The position numbers were made by a program, and so were the translations under genes. Under the pieces are notes generated by a model. The model did no database searches, was not told the origin of the DNA, and saw only the letters and a program-made list of their open reading frames with translations. A stretch of DNA of 64,000 nucleotides, taken from Pseudomonas sp. SJZ074. GTDB lineage: Bacteria; Pseudomonadota; Gammaproteobacteria; Pseudomonadales; Pseudomonadaceae. Where the stretch lies: positions 186,001-250,000 of the forward strand of contig NZ_VIUE01000004.1 of assembly GCF_007828215.1 (NCBI RefSeq), in the 5' to 3' direction. Position 1 is the first letter of the stretch; each line of letters opens with the position of its first letter. Shown here one piece after another: positions 39,912-51,438 of this stretch.

Positions 39912-41630
39912 ATGCCCACATTGAAGATCATCCTGCTGTCGACCGCATTCAACGGCCTGACCCAACGTGCCTGGCTGGATCTGCGCGAGGCCGGTTATCG
40001 CCCCAGCGTGGTGCTGTTCACCGATCCGGATTCGGTGTGTCGGCAAATCGAACAAAGCGGGGCCGACCTGGTGATCTGTCCCTTCCTCAAGGACCGGGTG
40101 CCCGAGCAACTGTGGCGTAATCCCCACCGACCGGTGGTGATCATCCATCCGGGCATCGTCGGCGATCGCGGTGCCAGCGCGCTGGACTGGGCCATCATGC
40201 GCCAACCCGAACGCTGGGGCGTCACGGCGTTACAGGCGGTGGAGGAAATGGATGCCGGACCGATCTGGGCCACCTGCGAGTTCAACCTGCCCGAAGGCCT
40301 GCGCAAATCAGAGTTGTATAACGGTCCGGTCAGCGATGCGGCCATCTGCTGCATCCGCGAAGTCGTGAAGAAGTTTGCCAACGGTTTCGTCCCGGTGCCG
40401 CTGGATTACAGCCGCCATGACGTGGTCGGGCGCCTGCGGCCGAACATGACCCAGGACGACCGCACCTTCAGCTGGCACGATAGCGCCTTGTTCATCAAGC
40501 GCTGCATCGACGCTGCCGATGGTCAGCCAGGCGTGCTGGCGAGCCTGGTAGGCGGCCAGTTCTACCTGTATGACGCCCATCTGGATGTGCGCCGTGGATT
40601 GCCTGGCACGCTGCTGGCCGTGCGTGATGATGCAGTGCTGGTGGCAACCGGTGACGCGAGTCTCTGGATCGGTGCCCTGCGCCAAAAGCCGCGCCCCGGC
40701 GAACAGACCTTCAAACGGCCGGCGCGTCATGTACTGGCGGAGCGACTCAACGGCGTGCCGGTGCTCGACAGCTCCTTGGCCCGACAGCCATTCAGCGACG
40801 AGGCTTATCAACCCATTCGCTACCGGGAATGCGGCCAGGTGGGTGAACTGACGTTCGAGTTCTATAACGGCGCGATGAGCACCGAGCAATGCCGGCGCCT
40901 GGTGGACGCGTTGCGCTGGGTCAAGTCCAGGTCTACCCAGGTGCTGTTGATCCGCGGCGGGCGCGGCAGTTTTTCCAACGGCGTGCACCTGAACGTGATC
41001 CAGGCCGCCGCCCAACCAGGCCTGGAGGCCTGGGCCAACATCCAGGCCATCGACGATGTCTGCCTCGAGTTGTTGAGCGCCCGGCAACTGGTCGTCAGCG
41101 GCCTGACGGGCAATGCCGGTGCGGGCGGTGTGATGCTGGCCCTGGCCGCCGATGTCGTGCTGGCGCGCAGCGACATCGTGCTCAACCCCCACTACGCAAC
41201 CATGGGCCTGTACGGCTCCGAATACTGGACCTACAGCCTGCCTCGCGCCATTGGACCGGACCTGGCCTGGACACTGACCCAGGATTGCCTGCCCATCAGC
41301 GCCCGCCAGGCATTGCGCTACGGCATGGTCCAGGAAATCGGTCCACGCTGTCCCGACGAGTTCGGCCTGTGGTTGCTGCAACGGGCCAACGGTGCCTGGC
41401 ACGATTCCGCCTACGGAGCCATCCGGGCCCGCAAGGCCGAACGAAGCCTGTCGGCGATCCAGGCCTGTCGGGATGGCGAGCTGCAACACATGCAGCGCGA
41501 TATGGTCGAGAATCGTCACGGTTTCGCCGAAAAATGTCGTAACTTCGTATTCAAGCGCAAGGCCTGTCGTACCCCGGAACGGCTGGTTGCACCGTGGGCA
41601 CGGATGACGGAGGCCGAAGCCGTCCAGTGA
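39912..41630 (+). CDS. hoxX: HoxX-like CO-forming hydrogenase maturation protein, orphan
   Basis: A 572-residue two-domain protein. The N-terminal domain resembles formyl-tetrahydrofolate transferases and binds the folate (HPGIVGDRG at residues 79-87). The C-terminal domain (about 285-540) is crotonase-like, with GNAGAGGVMLALAADV and the HoxX-specific GLYGSEYWTY. In hydrogen-oxidising bacteria HoxX makes the active-site CO of oxygen-tolerant NiFe hydrogenase from formyl-tetrahydrofolate. No hydrogenase or hyp gene is in this window, so its role here is open. AAGGAAGAG precedes ATG 39912. A LysR gene follows in the same direction. Confidence 0.85.
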   Translation: MPTLKIILLSTAFNGLTQRAWLDLREAGYRPSVVLFTDPDSVCRQIEQSGADLVICPFLKDRVPEQLWRNPHRPVVIIHPGIVGDRGASALDWAIMRQPERWGVTALQAVEEMDAGPIWATCEFNLPEGLRKSELYNGPVSDAAICCIREVVKKFANGFVPVPLDYSRHDVVGRLRPNMTQDDRTFSWHDSALFIKRCIDAADGQPGVLASLVGGQFYLYDAHLDVRRGLPGTLLAVRDDAVLVATGDASLWIGALRQKPRPGEQTFKRPARHVLAERLNGVPVLDSSLARQPFSDEAYQPIRYRECGQVGELTFEFYNGAMSTEQCRRLVDALRWVKSRSTQVLLIRGGRGSFSNGVHLNVIQAAAQPGLEAWANIQAIDDVCLELLSARQLVVSGLTGNAGAGGVMLALAADVVLARSDIVLNPHYATMGLYGSEYWTYSLPRAIGPDLAWTLTQDCLPISARQALRYGMVQEIGPRCPDEFGLWLLQRANGAWHDSAYGAIRARKAERSLSAIQACRDGELQHMQRDMVENRHGFAEKCRNFVFKRKACRTPERLVAPWARMTEAEAVQ

Positions 41631-41693
41631 TTGTCGGTATCGGGGCGGCGTGCCAACTCTTACAATGCCCGCTTCCCCTGCATCGGCTTGAAC

Positions 41694-42557
41694 ATGGACA
41701 TCGACCTCGCCCGCACTTTCCTGGAAATTGTCCGCCACGGCAGTCTCGCTGCGGCGGCAGACAAGCTGCATGTCACCCAGACGGCGATTACCGCTCGGGT
41801 ACAGAAACTGGAAAGCCAGCTCGGCTGCGCGCTGTTCGTGCGCAACCGCGCCGGTGCGCGGCTGACCAGCGACGGCGAAGCCTTTGTCGTCTACGCCAAC
41901 CAGCTCGTGCAGACCTGGGAAGCGGCCCGCCGGGACCTGCCGCTGCCCGAAGGCTATCGCAATGTGCTGCACATCGGTGGCGAGGTCAGCCTGTGCAATC
42001 CCTTGATGCTCAGTTGGGCCCGTGAACTGCGTCGGACGATTCCCGGCCATGCCTTGCGCATGGACATTCGCGACGGCGAGAAACTGCTGCAACAACTGGA
42101 GCTGGGCCTGCTGGATGCCGCGGTGGTGTATCAACCCGAATACTGGCCAAGACTGCAGGTTGAACAGTTGCTGGAGGAAAAGCTGATCCTGGTGCGCCTG
42201 GCCAGTTGCCCGGAGCCCTACGTGTATATCGACTGGGGCGTCGATTTCCGTCGCCAGCACGACACCGCCCTGCCGGACAAGGCCAAGGCTGCCGTCACCT
42301 TCAACCTCGGGCCTCTGGCCTTGCAATACATCCTGGAAAACGGCGGCAGCGGCTATTTCCGCACGCGCGTCGTGCAAAGCTACCTGGACAGCAACATCCT
42401 GGAGCGGGTGCCCAAGGCACCGGAGTTCAATTACCCAACGTACCTGGTTTATTCCCGGGACCGGGATTCGGCGGCGTTGCAACAGGCGTTCGAGGTGTTG
42501 CGGGGCATCGTCAGGAGCGGCAGCGACTGGTCCCAGCGCTGGGATCCGCTGGGTTGA
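41694..42557 (+). CDS. LysR-family transcriptional regulator
   Basis: A 287-residue regulator with the N-terminal helix-turn-helix (residues 1-60: FLEIVRHGSLAAAADKLHVT) and a divergent effector domain. It starts 63 bases after the hoxX stop on the same strand, so it may be co-transcribed with hoxX or act elsewhere. The effector is unknown. Confidence 0.9.
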   Translation: MDIDLARTFLEIVRHGSLAAAADKLHVTQTAITARVQKLESQLGCALFVRNRAGARLTSDGEAFVVYANQLVQTWEAARRDLPLPEGYRNVLHIGGEVSLCNPLMLSWARELRRTIPGHALRMDIRDGEKLLQQLELGLLDAAVVYQPEYWPRLQVEQLLEEKLILVRLASCPEPYVYIDWGVDFRRQHDTALPDKAKAAVTFNLGPLALQYILENGGSGYFRTRVVQSYLDSNILERVPKAPEFNYPTYLVYSRDRDSAALQQAFEVLRGIVRSGSDWSQRWDPLG

Positions 42558-42572
42558 CGCATGCCGTTAAAA

Positions 42573-42655
42573 GGCGGGGGAGCGTTTTGCGGCGCAGCGG
42601 GGCGATGTGACGTTTCGCTTGATTCCCCGCGCCACAGCCCCTCCCCCCGCGCCTT
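42573..42655. repeat. Degenerate copy of the 19159-19304 repeat family
   Basis: The segment around GCAGCGGGGCGATGTGACG, read as its complement, matches the inner part of the 19159 element (CGAAACGTCGCACCGCCCCG) with a few changes, and ends in a CGCGCCACAGCCCC remnant of the terminal repeat. It fills the gap between the LysR gene and the convergent YdcH-like gene. Confidence 0.55.
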
Positions 42656-42659
42656 CAGG

Positions 42660-42896
42660 TTACTTGCGCAAGTGCTCCATGATCTCGTCCTTTACCTGCA
42701 ATCGTTTCTTCTTGAGCGTCTCCAGGGCAACGTCGGACAGTGCGGCGGACGTCGGCTTCTCGGCGTCCAGCACCTCGGCGTCAAGCTGTGAGTATTTTTG
42801 AAGCAGAGAGTCGAGTCTTGGATTTTCGCTGCGCTTTTGCTGGATGTGGTCTTTTTCGCACTTCAGATCCTGGCACAGATCATGGGGCACCGGCAT
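42660..42896 (-). CDS. YdcH/DUF465 family small protein
   Basis: A 78-residue helical protein with the DUF465 pattern: HDLCQDL near the start, a central LLQKYSQLDAEV, and a basic C-terminal helix LKKKRLQVKDEI. AAAAGGAGG precedes ATG 42896, a very strong ribosome site. Function unknown; such proteins are often abundant and stress-linked. Confidence 0.85.
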   Translation of the reverse strand: MPVPHDLCQDLKCEKDHIQQKRSENPRLDSLLQKYSQLDAEVLDAEKPTSAALSDVALETLKKKRLQVKDEIMEHLRK

Positions 42897-43112
42897 GGAA
42901 CACCTCCTTTTGGTGGATCAGTGGCAAGCGCCTTTGAGGGCGCCTCGATCATCAGGATGGCCTTGCAGGCGGCGTTCTGTCGACCGTCAATCCGACCAGC
43001 GGTGACCGTTCGTCGTACCGTATCGCTTTGCGATCAAACCTTTACCCATACGCCGCTCTCCATTGAACAGTGACACTCAAGATCACTTGTACAACCTGTA
43101 CGGAGAATAACT

Positions 43113-43634
43113 ATGGACGGATTTACCCTGCGTCAACTCGGCCTGGCAATTGCCCTGAGTACCAGCATGGGCATGGCGTGGGCCGCGAGTTCAAACGACT
43201 TTGTCGACAACGCGGCGGCCGGTGGCATTGCGGAAATCGAAACCAGCAAACTGGCGCTGCAAAAGAGCGCATCGGCGGACGTCAAGGAGTTCGCCAACAA
43301 GATGATCGCCGACCACACCAAGGCCAACCAGGAGTTGATGACCCTGGCGAAAAAGCATGACATCGAAGTGCCGGACGAAACCACTCTGGTGAAGAAGGCG
43401 AAGGCCAAGATTCTCGATATGCGTGATGAATCTTTCGATGCCGCCTATGCCAACAATCAGGTCAAGGCCCACGAAGAAACCATCACCCTGTTCAAGAAAG
43501 AAGCCGAGACCGTCACCGACGACAAGAAGCCTGGCAATACCGAGCTCAAGGCATTCGCCCAGAAGATGCTGCCAGATCTGCAGCACCACCTGGAACTGGC
43601 CAAGAAGCTCCAGGCAGCACACCCCAGCAAGTAG
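43113..43634 (+). CDS. DUF4142 periplasmic protein
   Basis: A 173-residue helical protein with a signal peptide (MDGFTLRQLGLAIALSTSMG, ending at AWAAS). The DUF4142 ferritin-like four-helix pattern includes FVDNAAAGGIAEIETSKLAL, MIADHTKAN and the final LQHHLELAKKL. It is predicted to be periplasmic or cell-envelope; function unknown, often stress-induced. A symmetric terminator follows. Confidence 0.88.
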   Translation: MDGFTLRQLGLAIALSTSMGMAWAASSNDFVDNAAAGGIAEIETSKLALQKSASADVKEFANKMIADHTKANQELMTLAKKHDIEVPDETTLVKKAKAKILDMRDESFDAAYANNQVKAHEETITLFKKEAETVTDDKKPGNTELKAFAQKMLPDLQHHLELAKKLQAAHPSK

Positions 43635-43649
43635 TATTTTCCTGACTGT

Positions 43650-43689
43650 AAAAAAAGGCTCGTTCTCGCGGGAGGACGAGCCTTTTTTT
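43650..43689. terminator. Bidirectional terminator
   Basis: Arms AAAAAAAGGCTCGT and ACGAGCCTTTTTTT around a 12-base loop lie between the convergent DUF4142 gene and the 43701 gene; T-runs occur on both strands. Confidence 0.92.
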
Positions 43690-43700
43690 GCGCAGGTCGA

Positions 43701-43961
43701 TCAACCGCCGTCGGTGTCGATATCGGCGTCCGTGTCATCGCCGGACTTCGGCCGGTCAGGCTCGGGCTTGAAGCCCGGGCTGAAGGTATTGTCGTTTTCC
43801 TGGTGGTGTTTTTTCTGGTCGACCTCCTCCGCAGCGCTCTGGGCCTGGTCCGCACCCGCCGGGCTGGCATCGGGCAGTTGCGGATCGATGGCCGGGTCGT
43901 TGCGTGGTGACGGGGTCTGCGTCTGGCCTGGTTGCGCAGTGTTTGCACGATCGTCGTTCAT
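43701..43961 (-). CDS. Acidic, probably disordered small protein
   Basis: An 86-residue hydrophilic protein without hydrophobic core: rich in Asp, Pro, Gln and Ser, with KKHHQEND in the middle and an acidic end (DDTDADIDTDGG). GAAGAGG precedes ATG 43961. It ends at a good terminator, which supports a real gene. No family recognised. Confidence 0.65.
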   Translation of the reverse strand: MNDDRANTAQPGQTQTPSPRNDPAIDPQLPDASPAGADQAQSAAEEVDQKKHHQENDNTFSPGFKPEPDRPKSGDDTDADIDTDGG

Positions 43962-44056
43962 GGGCACCTCTTCATGACAGAGGCCGGTTGATGACCGGCC
44001 TTGACCATTCGAAGGGAACGCAACGGCTTCGGTTCCATTTGTTTGCGGCAATGGGC

Positions 44057-46168
44057 TCAGCCGCCGAGCACCGACCGGACCATACGGGTCAGCGCATCCG
44101 GCCCGTAGGGCTTGCTCAGCAGATGGGTATCGGGGCTCAACTGATGGTTGCGGGAAATGATGTCCCGCGTGTGACCCGACGTGAACAGCACCGGCACTGG
44201 CGGCGTCTGCACCTTGGCCCAGGCCGCCAGGTCGGAACTCTTGATCAGGCCGGGCATGACCACGTCGGTGAAAATCAGGTCCACCTTGGCGCCTTCGAGC
44301 AACAGCTTCATGGCCGCGTCGGCATTGGCGGCGGTGAGGGTTCGATAGCCGGATTGTTCGAGCAACTCCACCGATGCACTGCGCACCGCATCGTTGTCCT
44401 CCACCACCAGGATCGTCTCATGCCTACCGGGCTGGGGCGTGTAGTCGTGGGTCTGTTCACCGGCTTCAGACTGGTAGCTGCGAGGAAAGTACATCTGCGC
44501 CCGCGTGCCCTTGCCCATGTCGCTGGCGATCTCGATATGCCCGCCGCTCTGCTTGACGAACCCGAACACCATGCTCAGGCCCAACCCGGTGCCCTGGCCA
44601 TCGGTCTTGGTGGTGAAAAACGGCTCGAATACCTGCTTGAGAATATCGGGCGGCATGCCTATGCCACTGTCAATGACCGACAACCGCACATAATCACCCG
44701 CCGGGATGCCTTTGCCGGCACAGGACGCTTCGTCGAGCACGATATTCTCGCCCAGTATCTGGATGATGCCATCGCCGCCCATGGCATCGCGGGCATTGAT
44801 CGCCAGGTTCAGCAGAGCATTTTCCAACTGGTTGCGATCCACATGGATGCACCACGGCTCGTCGGGCAGGGTTACTTCGATCCGGATGGTCTCGCCCAAG
44901 GCCCGTTGCAGCAATTCCTCCAGGTCGTCGTAGATGCGTCGGGGGTTGTAGACCGCCGGTGACAGCGGCTGGCGACGAGCAAAGGCCAGCAGTTGCGATG
45001 ACAGCTTCGCGCCCCGCTCCACCGCCTCGATGGAGGCACTGATCCTGCGTTGCACATTGGCATTATCCGGCTCATGACGTGCCAGCAGATGCAGGTTGCC
45101 GGCAATGACTTGCAGCAGGTTATTGAAGTCATGGGCGATGCCCCCAGTGAGCCCGCCAATGGCCTCAAGCTTCTGCGACTGGCGCAACTGCTCTTCGGCC
45201 GCCAGCCGCGCCTGGACCTCATCGGCGACCCGCTGCTCCAGGTCACGGGTGAACCTGAGCAACGATGCTTCGGCAATCTTGCGTTCGTTGATGTCAATCA
45301 GCACACCGGGGAAACGCAGAGGCCTGCCCATCGCATCGAACTCGCATCGACCGCTGGCCTGCACCCACAGGTCATCGCCCTGGGGGCGACGCACCCGGTA
45401 TTCGGCATTGAAGGACGCCCCTGTGCGCAAGGTCAGTTCAATGCGTTGCTTGAGCTCATCAAGGTCATCGGGATGAACACGCTGGCGGGCAATCTCGACG
45501 GGCAACGCCTCCAGCGGTGTGTCTGGCGGGTAGTCGAACGTGCGGGCGAAACGCTCGTCGCCAGACAGGGTGTCGGCCTGGACGTCCCAGACAAACGAGC
45601 CGAGCAACGGCCCGGCCGCAAGGGCTAGCTGAATGCGTTCATTGACGGCGCGATAGCTGCGTTCCGCTGCCTGGCGAGCCCGCTCGGACAAGACCAGCTC
45701 GGTGGTTTCCACGACAATTGCCAGCACGCCGGCCGGTGCCTGGTCATCGTCGGGCACGGGGCTGTAGAAAAGGTCCATCCACACATCTTCAGGCTTGCCA
45801 TCACGCAACAGGACCAGTTCCTTGCTGCGATAGGACAACGTCCCTCCGGCCAGGCAGACGTCCAGCACGTGACGATTGAACTCGGCCACTTCCGGCCACC
45901 CCAGCTCTACCGCGCACCCCAACAGATAAGGATGACGCCCGCCGGCGAACTCGGCGTAGGCATCGTTGTAGATCATGACGCCCTGGCGGCCCCACAACAT
46001 GACCATTGGCAAAGGCGAAGCCAGCAACACCTGGACGGCACTGCGCAGGCTGGCGGACCAGCGTTCGATAGGGCCCAGTTCGGTCTGGCGCCAATCGTAC
46101 GCCCGGATGCGCCGGGCCATTTCACCGTCCCATCCGGGACATCCGTGAGGCTGGGATAAGAACTCCAT
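44057..46168 (-). CDS. Hybrid sensor histidine kinase, double PAS with receiver
   Basis: A 703-residue soluble hybrid kinase, shorter relative of the one at 5143-7680. Order: N-terminal PAS-like module with [12 protein letters not shown], a second PAS (about 180-305), coiled coil, HisKA box GGIAHDFNN with His346, ATPase domain ([18 protein letters not shown]), receiver with Asp635 in FTDVVMPG. No membrane helices. ATG 46168 is used; an in-frame ATG at 46207 would add 13 residues, and neither has a strong ribosome site. No adjacent regulator gene. Confidence 0.88.
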   Translation of the reverse strand: MEFLSQPHGCPGWDGEMARRIRAYDWRQTELGPIERWSASLRSAVQVLLASPLPMVMLWGRQGVMIYNDAYAEFAGGRHPYLLGCAVELGWPEVAEFNRHVLDVCLAGGTLSYRSKELVLLRDGKPEDVWMDLFYSPVPDDDQAPAGVLAIVVETTELVLSERARQAAERSYRAVNERIQLALAAGPLLGSFVWDVQADTLSGDERFARTFDYPPDTPLEALPVEIARQRVHPDDLDELKQRIELTLRTGASFNAEYRVRRPQGDDLWVQASGRCEFDAMGRPLRFPGVLIDINERKIAEASLLRFTRDLEQRVADEVQARLAAEEQLRQSQKLEAIGGLTGGIAHDFNNLLQVIAGNLHLLARHEPDNANVQRRISASIEAVERGAKLSSQLLAFARRQPLSPAVYNPRRIYDDLEELLQRALGETIRIEVTLPDEPWCIHVDRNQLENALLNLAINARDAMGGDGIIQILGENIVLDEASCAGKGIPAGDYVRLSVIDSGIGMPPDILKQVFEPFFTTKTDGQGTGLGLSMVFGFVKQSGGHIEIASDMGKGTRAQMYFPRSYQSEAGEQTHDYTPQPGRHETILVVEDNDAVRSASVELLEQSGYRTLTAANADAAMKLLLEGAKVDLIFTDVVMPGLIKSSDLAAWAKVQTPPVPVLFTSGHTRDIISRNHQLSPDTHLLSKPYGPDALTRMVRSVLGG

Positions 46169-46305
46169 GGGCGACTCTGAACCTCGAATGGCTGCGGGGA
46201 ATCGCATATCGCGAGCCCCTTGTGCTCAGACCTTCGAGCGCGAGGTTGGCATTTGGTTTCATGCCGGCCAAGCCAAAGGCCTCCGCGGCCAGATGGCAAA
46301 CGGGC

Positions 46306-49300
46306 TCAGCGAAAATCGCGGCTGCGCACGTTGATACCCGCCAGCAGCCCGGTCAGGTCGCTCAAGCGCCCGGCAATCAGATGACGGACTTCACCGACGC
46401 TTTCCCAGCGCCCGTCGACCCGAAGCAATTGCGAGCCCACCAGCACTTTGCGTTGGCGCTCCGCCAGGTCGCGCCAGACCACCACGTTGAGGTTGCCGAA
46501 TTCATCTTCCAGAGTGACGAAGGTCACCCCACTGGCCGTACCGGGGCGCTGGCGACCGGTGACCAGGCCGGCGACGCTGACGTTGCGGCCATGTTCCACC
46601 TCCTGCAACTCCCGGGAGCTGCGACAGCGTCGGGCACGCAGTTCAGGGCGCAGCAAGGCCAGCGGATGAGGGCCCAGTGTTGTGCCTAGGGTGGCGTAGT
46701 CGGCAAACAAGTCCTCCCCCAGCGAAGGCTTGGGCAGATTCACCGGCGGTTCCTCCTGACTGGGCAAACCGGCAAACAGACCCAATTGCTTCTGCACGCC
46801 GGCCACTTCCCAGCGTGCACGATGGCGATCACCGACCAGGCCACGCAAGGCCCCGGCGTCGGCCAACTGCTCCTGGGCCCGGACATCGAGTTGCGCGCGC
46901 TCGCCCAGGTCGGCCACGTCAGTGAATGCCCGCTGTCGACGGGCTGCCTCGATACGCCGGGCGTCGTCTTCACGAAAGCCCTTGATCAGGCGCAAGCCCA
47001 TGCGAATAGCCGGTTGCCGACCTTCCTGGGGTTCGAGACTGCAATCCCAATCACTGGCGCGCACGTCCACCGGACGGATCTGCAATTGATGCCGGCGGGC
47101 ATCCTGCAGGATCTGGTCCGGGCTGTAGAACCCCATGGGCCAGCTGTTGATCAGGGCGCAGGCGAACGCTGCCGGCTCGTGGCACTTGAGCCAACTGCTG
47201 GCGTAAGTCAGCAAGGCGAAGCTGGCGGCGTGGGACTCAGGGAAACCGTAGTTGCCGAAGCCCTTGATCTGCTCGAAGATCTGCGCGGCGAATTCGGGGG
47301 TATAGCCGTTGCGATCCATCCCCTCTGCCAGGCGTAGACGGTGCGGTTCAAGCCCGCCGTGACGTTTCCAGGCGGCCATGGAGCGACGCAACTGGTCCGC
47401 TTCGCCGGCGGTATAGTCGGCCGCCACGATGGCGATCTGCATGACCTGCTCCTGGAACAACGGAATGCCCAGGGTACGCCCGAGCACTGTCTTCAATTTC
47501 TCCGAAGGATAGGTGACAGGTTCCTCTTTGTTTCGCCGTTTCAGGTACGGATGCACCATGCCGCCCTGGATCGGCCCCGGCCGCACGATCGCCACTTCGA
47601 TCACCAGGTCATAGAAATTCTCGGGCCTGAGCCGGGGCAACATCGCCATCTGCGCCCGTGATTCAATCTGAAACACACCGATGGTGTCCGCACGGCTGAT
47701 CATCTCGAAAGTGGCCACATCATCCCTGGGCAAACCCGCCAAGGTGTATCGCTCTCCCCGATAGCGCTCGATCAGATCAAAACACCGGCGAATCGCGCTG
47801 AGCATGCCCAGGGCCAGGATATCCACCTTGAGCAGCCCGACCGCATCCAGGTCGTCCTTGTCCCACTGGATGATGGTGCGCTCGGCCATGGCGGCGTTTT
47901 CCACCGGTACCAGGGTGTCCAGGGGCTGTTCGGAAATCACGAAGCCGCCGGGGTGCTGGGACAGGTGCCGGGGAAAGCCGATCAGTTGCTGGGTCAGGCT
48001 CAATACCCGGCGCAAGATCGGGGAGTCCGGGTCGAAACCGCCCTCGCGCAGACGCTCCACGGGTGGCGCCTCGTCGCTCCAGCGACCGCAACAGTCGGCC
48101 AATGCATTGACCTGATCCGGCGGCAGGCCCAAGGCCTTGGCGACGTCCCGCACCGCCCCGGCGCCATGGTAACTGCTGACCACAGCCGTCAGCGCCGCGC
48201 GATGGCGACCGTAGCGCTGGAAGACGTATTGCAGCACCTCTTCGCGGCGTTCATGTTCGAAGTCCACGTCGATGTCCGGCGGCTCGTTGCGCTCTCGCGA
48301 CAGGAAGCGTTCGAACAACAGGTTGGTTCGGCTCGGGTCGATTTCGGTAATGCCCAGTGCATAACACACCGCCGAGTTGGCCGCCGAACCACGCCCCTGG
48401 CAAAGAATGTTGCGCTGGCGGGCGAAGTTGACGATGTCCTGCACGGTGAGGAAGTAGCTGTCGTAGCCCAGCTCGGCGATCAATTCCAATTCTTTGTCGA
48501 TCTGTTCCCGGACCTTATCGTCCACCCCTTTTTTCCAACGTTCGCGCATGCCCCGCTGGGTCAGTTCCCGCAGCCACGATGCCGGATCGTGCCCCTCGGG
48601 CACCAACTCACGCGGATATTCATAGCGCAACTGACCCAGGTCGAAAGTACAACGCCGGGCGATCGCCAGGGTTTCATCGAGCAACCTGCGCGGATAGAGA
48701 TCGGCCAGATCCTTGCGACTGCGCAGATGACGCTCGCCGTTGGGGTGCAGGCGCTGGCCGGCCTCGGCCACCGTGACGTGATGCCGGATGGCGGTCATGG
48801 TGTCCTGCAAGGCACGACGACCGCGCACGTGCATGTGCACATCGCCCGTGGCGACGGCAGGCAGCGCCAGGCGGTCCGCCAGCGCCAACAAGTCGGCCAG
48901 GCGACGCCGGTCGTCCTGGCCGCAGTGCAACTGCACCGACAGCCACAGGCGCCCGGCGAAGATCGACTGAAGCCAGCGGCCCTGCTCCTCGACGTCGTTG
49001 CCATCGGGCACCCACAGTGCCAGCAACCCAGGCCAGGGCTCGTCGAAGTCTTCCCGTACGATGCGATAACGGCCCTTCTCGCTACGACGGCGGGCACGGG
49101 TGATCAACCGGCACAAGGCTTGATAGCCTTCGAGATTTTCCACCAGCAGCACCAGCTTCGGGCCGTTCTCGATCTGGATCTCGCTGCCGACGATCAACGC
49201 CAGGTTCAATTCCTTGGCCGCTTGCCAGGCCCGCACGATGCCGGCCAAGGTGCACTCGTCGGTGATCGCCAGGGCCCGGTAACCTTGCTGACTGGCCCGG

Positions 49301-49383
49301 CGACACAGTTCCAATGCACTGGAGGCACCGCGCTGGAAACTGAAATTCGACAGGCAATGCAGCTCGGCATAGTCGACGTTCAT
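46306..49383 (-). CDS. dnaE2: Error-prone DNA polymerase III alpha, DnaE2/ImuC
   Basis: A 1025-residue C-family polymerase of the SOS mutasome. The N-terminal PHP domain ([16 protein letters not shown]) is followed by the palm with the acidic catalytic motif [13 protein letters not shown], and near residue 865 by QLGLF, which resembles a beta-clamp-binding motif. The ATG overlaps the imuB stop (ATGA), so translation is coupled. It synthesises across lesions with ImuA and ImuB. Confidence 0.96.
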   Translation of the reverse strand: MNVDYAELHCLSNFSFQRGASSALELCRRASQQGYRALAITDECTLAGIVRAWQAAKELNLALIVGSEIQIENGPKLVLLVENLEGYQALCRLITRARRRSEKGRYRIVREDFDEPWPGLLALWVPDGNDVEEQGRWLQSIFAGRLWLSVQLHCGQDDRRRLADLLALADRLALPAVATGDVHMHVRGRRALQDTMTAIRHHVTVAEAGQRLHPNGERHLRSRKDLADLYPRRLLDETLAIARRCTFDLGQLRYEYPRELVPEGHDPASWLRELTQRGMRERWKKGVDDKVREQIDKELELIAELGYDSYFLTVQDIVNFARQRNILCQGRGSAANSAVCYALGITEIDPSRTNLLFERFLSRERNEPPDIDVDFEHERREEVLQYVFQRYGRHRAALTAVVSSYHGAGAVRDVAKALGLPPDQVNALADCCGRWSDEAPPVERLREGGFDPDSPILRRVLSLTQQLIGFPRHLSQHPGGFVISEQPLDTLVPVENAAMAERTIIQWDKDDLDAVGLLKVDILALGMLSAIRRCFDLIERYRGERYTLAGLPRDDVATFEMISRADTIGVFQIESRAQMAMLPRLRPENFYDLVIEVAIVRPGPIQGGMVHPYLKRRNKEEPVTYPSEKLKTVLGRTLGIPLFQEQVMQIAIVAADYTAGEADQLRRSMAAWKRHGGLEPHRLRLAEGMDRNGYTPEFAAQIFEQIKGFGNYGFPESHAASFALLTYASSWLKCHEPAAFACALINSWPMGFYSPDQILQDARRHQLQIRPVDVRASDWDCSLEPQEGRQPAIRMGLRLIKGFREDDARRIEAARRQRAFTDVADLGERAQLDVRAQEQLADAGALRGLVGDRHRARWEVAGVQKQLGLFAGLPSQEEPPVNLPKPSLGEDLFADYATLGTTLGPHPLALLRPELRARRCRSSRELQEVEHGRNVSVAGLVTGRQRPGTASGVTFVTLEDEFGNLNVVVWRDLAERQRKVLVGSQLLRVDGRWESVGEVRHLIAGRLSDLTGLLAGINVRSRDFR

Positions 49384-50801
49384 GCGAACCAACCCTGCAA
49401 CCACAACGGCCCGCCCTCGCCCACCGGCCGATAGGCCCAGCCCCGTTGCCCCGCACGGGTTTCGACCAGGTAGTAATCGCGGCGCACGTCGGCGCCGTCC
49501 CACCAGCCGGTCTCGATGCGCTCCGGCCCCATGAGGACGCGCGCCAGGCCTTCCGGCAACGCCTGGGGCTCGTCCAGCAGCCAGCCGGGACGCTGCACAG
49601 CGCTGCGCGCCACGCAAGGCTGGAGCCGGGTCTGAGGCGTCATCTGCCAGGCGCATTCAGGCCGATGGTCGTCGCGAAACCCCAGGCCCTGCACCGCGTC
49701 GTCCCCCAGCCGTGCGCGCAACCGTTCCCGCAGTTGCTCCCAGGGCAAGGACTGCTGGGGACGTTCGTCGAACAGCTCCAGGCGCTGGGGCACGAAACTC
49801 GGCAAATCTTCGGCACACAAGCGAAAGCCACGCACCGGCGCCTCGACCTGCACCTGTTCCAAACGGCCACGGGCCAGTTCGAAGAGCATCGAAGGGTCCC
49901 GCTCGGCACTGAGCAGGCCGACCTTGATGATCGTGTCCGGCAACCCGGCGTGTTCCAGGTGCAGGTCGAATCGCTGCACGCCACTGTCGCGACCGCACAG
50001 GAAGGCCGACAGGTCACCGGTCAACCGGCGTAACGGGAACAACAGCGCCTGATGGGACTGGACGTCGTAGTTGAGTTCGATGCGCACATCGAAACGATCA
50101 GGCGGCAGGTAGAACGACAGCGCCAGGGTGCGACTGCCGATCAATGCGTCGAGATGCTTGAGGACCTGTGCTTCGAAGCGCCGTGCCAGCGTGTGCCGGG
50201 GCAAGGCCTGGACCTGTTCCAGGCAGCGCAACCCCATGCGCGACAACGCCGTGGCGACGTCGGGGGGCAGGCCGATCCGATCCACCGGCATCTGTCCCAG
50301 GCACTGTTGCAGGCGCTCGGCATCCGGTACCACCAGGGCATCATGGGCATTGGCGAGCACCCGCGCCGCCACCGGGTTCGGGGCCGCGACGATGCGATGA
50401 CGAAAGCCCAGTTCGGTCAGTTCGGCCCGCAGCCGTGCCTCGAAGACCGGCCAGGGCCCGAACAGGCCCAGGCTCGACTCGATCTCGAACAGCACCGTGC
50501 GCGGGTAATGCACACTGACCTGGGAGCTGAATCGATAGGCCCAGGCGGCGAGAAATTGCTGCCAGTGCTCGATCTGCGCTGCATCATATTCGGCGGTGGC
50601 AAAGCCTTTGCTCAGGGCCTGGGCGGCGGTCATGGTCTGGCCGGGACGCAGGCCCAGGGCCCGGGCGGGATCGTTGACCGCTTGCAGCACCCGACGTTGG
50701 GCCGGACCGGTCAACAGCGCCAGGGGCTCCTCGGGATCGGGGCGCTGACGCAGCGCGGCGTCCAGCGCCAATTGCGGAAAGAGAATGCAGACCCAGCGCA
50801 T
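49380..50801 (-). CDS. imuB: ImuB, Y-family polymerase-like mutasome protein
   Basis: A 473-residue Y-family polymerase homologue. The start [19 protein letters not shown] lacks the usual DFFA metal-binding motif of active Y polymerases, in line with ImuB acting as an adaptor. QRLELF near residue 365 resembles a clamp-binding motif. It begins 8 bases after the imuA stop and overlaps dnaE2. ATG 50801 is chosen; the longer open frame is the imuA gene read out of phase. Confidence 0.94.
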   Translation of the reverse strand: MRWVCILFPQLALDAALRQRPDPEEPLALLTGPAQRRVLQAVNDPARALGLRPGQTMTAAQALSKGFATAEYDAAQIEHWQQFLAAWAYRFSSQVSVHYPRTVLFEIESSLGLFGPWPVFEARLRAELTELGFRHRIVAAPNPVAARVLANAHDALVVPDAERLQQCLGQMPVDRIGLPPDVATALSRMGLRCLEQVQALPRHTLARRFEAQVLKHLDALIGSRTLALSFYLPPDRFDVRIELNYDVQSHQALLFPLRRLTGDLSAFLCGRDSGVQRFDLHLEHAGLPDTIIKVGLLSAERDPSMLFELARGRLEQVQVEAPVRGFRLCAEDLPSFVPQRLELFDERPQQSLPWEQLRERLRARLGDDAVQGLGFRDDHRPECAWQMTPQTRLQPCVARSAVQRPGWLLDEPQALPEGLARVLMGPERIETGWWDGADVRRDYYLVETRAGQRGWAYRPVGEGGPLWLQGWFA

Positions 50802-50808
50802 CGCAACC

Positions 50809-51438
50809 TCAATGCCCTGTTGGCGTGGCGTAGGCAAAGGCAATCGGTGCCGGCCGGACCAACCCACCTCGGCATTTAAGCACCCGCAGCTGCCCAGGCC
50901 CGGCATCGATGGCGATGCGCAGGGCCGCCGGTGACGGATTGATGGCTTCCTGGATCGGCCGCCAGGCGAACGCCAGGGTCTGGCCGGTTTCCGCGGCCAC
51001 TTGCAGGCGGCGCAAGGCACGATCGTCCGCCTGGCGAGGCCAGCACAAGACCGCCCCGCAACTGCCCGAACGCAAGCATTGTTCGGTGGCCCACAGAGCA
51101 TCGCGCTCACCGGCCCGGATCACCGACAGTTGGCTCAGGTCCACCCCGGCACCCTGCCAGGCCTGGGGATAGGGTACGAACGGCGGTGCCACCAGCACGA
51201 TTCGCTCCCCTTGCGCAGACAATCGCGCCAGGGTCGGCCACACCAGTTGCAACTCACCCAGGCCCGGCGCCGCGAGGAGGATTTCCGTCAGCGCCGCTTC
51301 CGGCCAGCCGCCACTGGGCAACGCCGCGTCCAGCGCGGCATGGCCGGTGGGTTGCGGGCTGGCGGCCGGAGGCGCAGGCCGGCCTTTCCAGACCTGGCCG
51401 CCATTGAACAGCGTGTCCAGAGCAACGACCGCGCCCAT
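50809..51438 (-). CDS. imuA: ImuA, SOS mutasome accessory protein (RecA-like)
   Basis: A 209-residue protein of the ImuA/SulA-like family found before imuB in pseudomonads. It has the RecA-like start of domain (GGWPEAALTEILLAAPGLGE) but no intact Walker A, as is normal for the family. Its ATG overlaps the lexA2 stop by one base, so it is coupled to its own repressor gene. Confidence 0.92.
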   Translation of the reverse strand: MGAVVALDTLFNGGQVWKGRPAPPAASPQPTGHAALDAALPSGGWPEAALTEILLAAPGLGELQLVWPTLARLSAQGERIVLVAPPFVPYPQAWQGAGVDLSQLSVIRAGERDALWATEQCLRSGSCGAVLCWPRQADDRALRRLQVAAETGQTLAFAWRPIQEAINPSPAALRIAIDAGPGQLRVLKCRGGLVRPAPIAFAYATPTGH

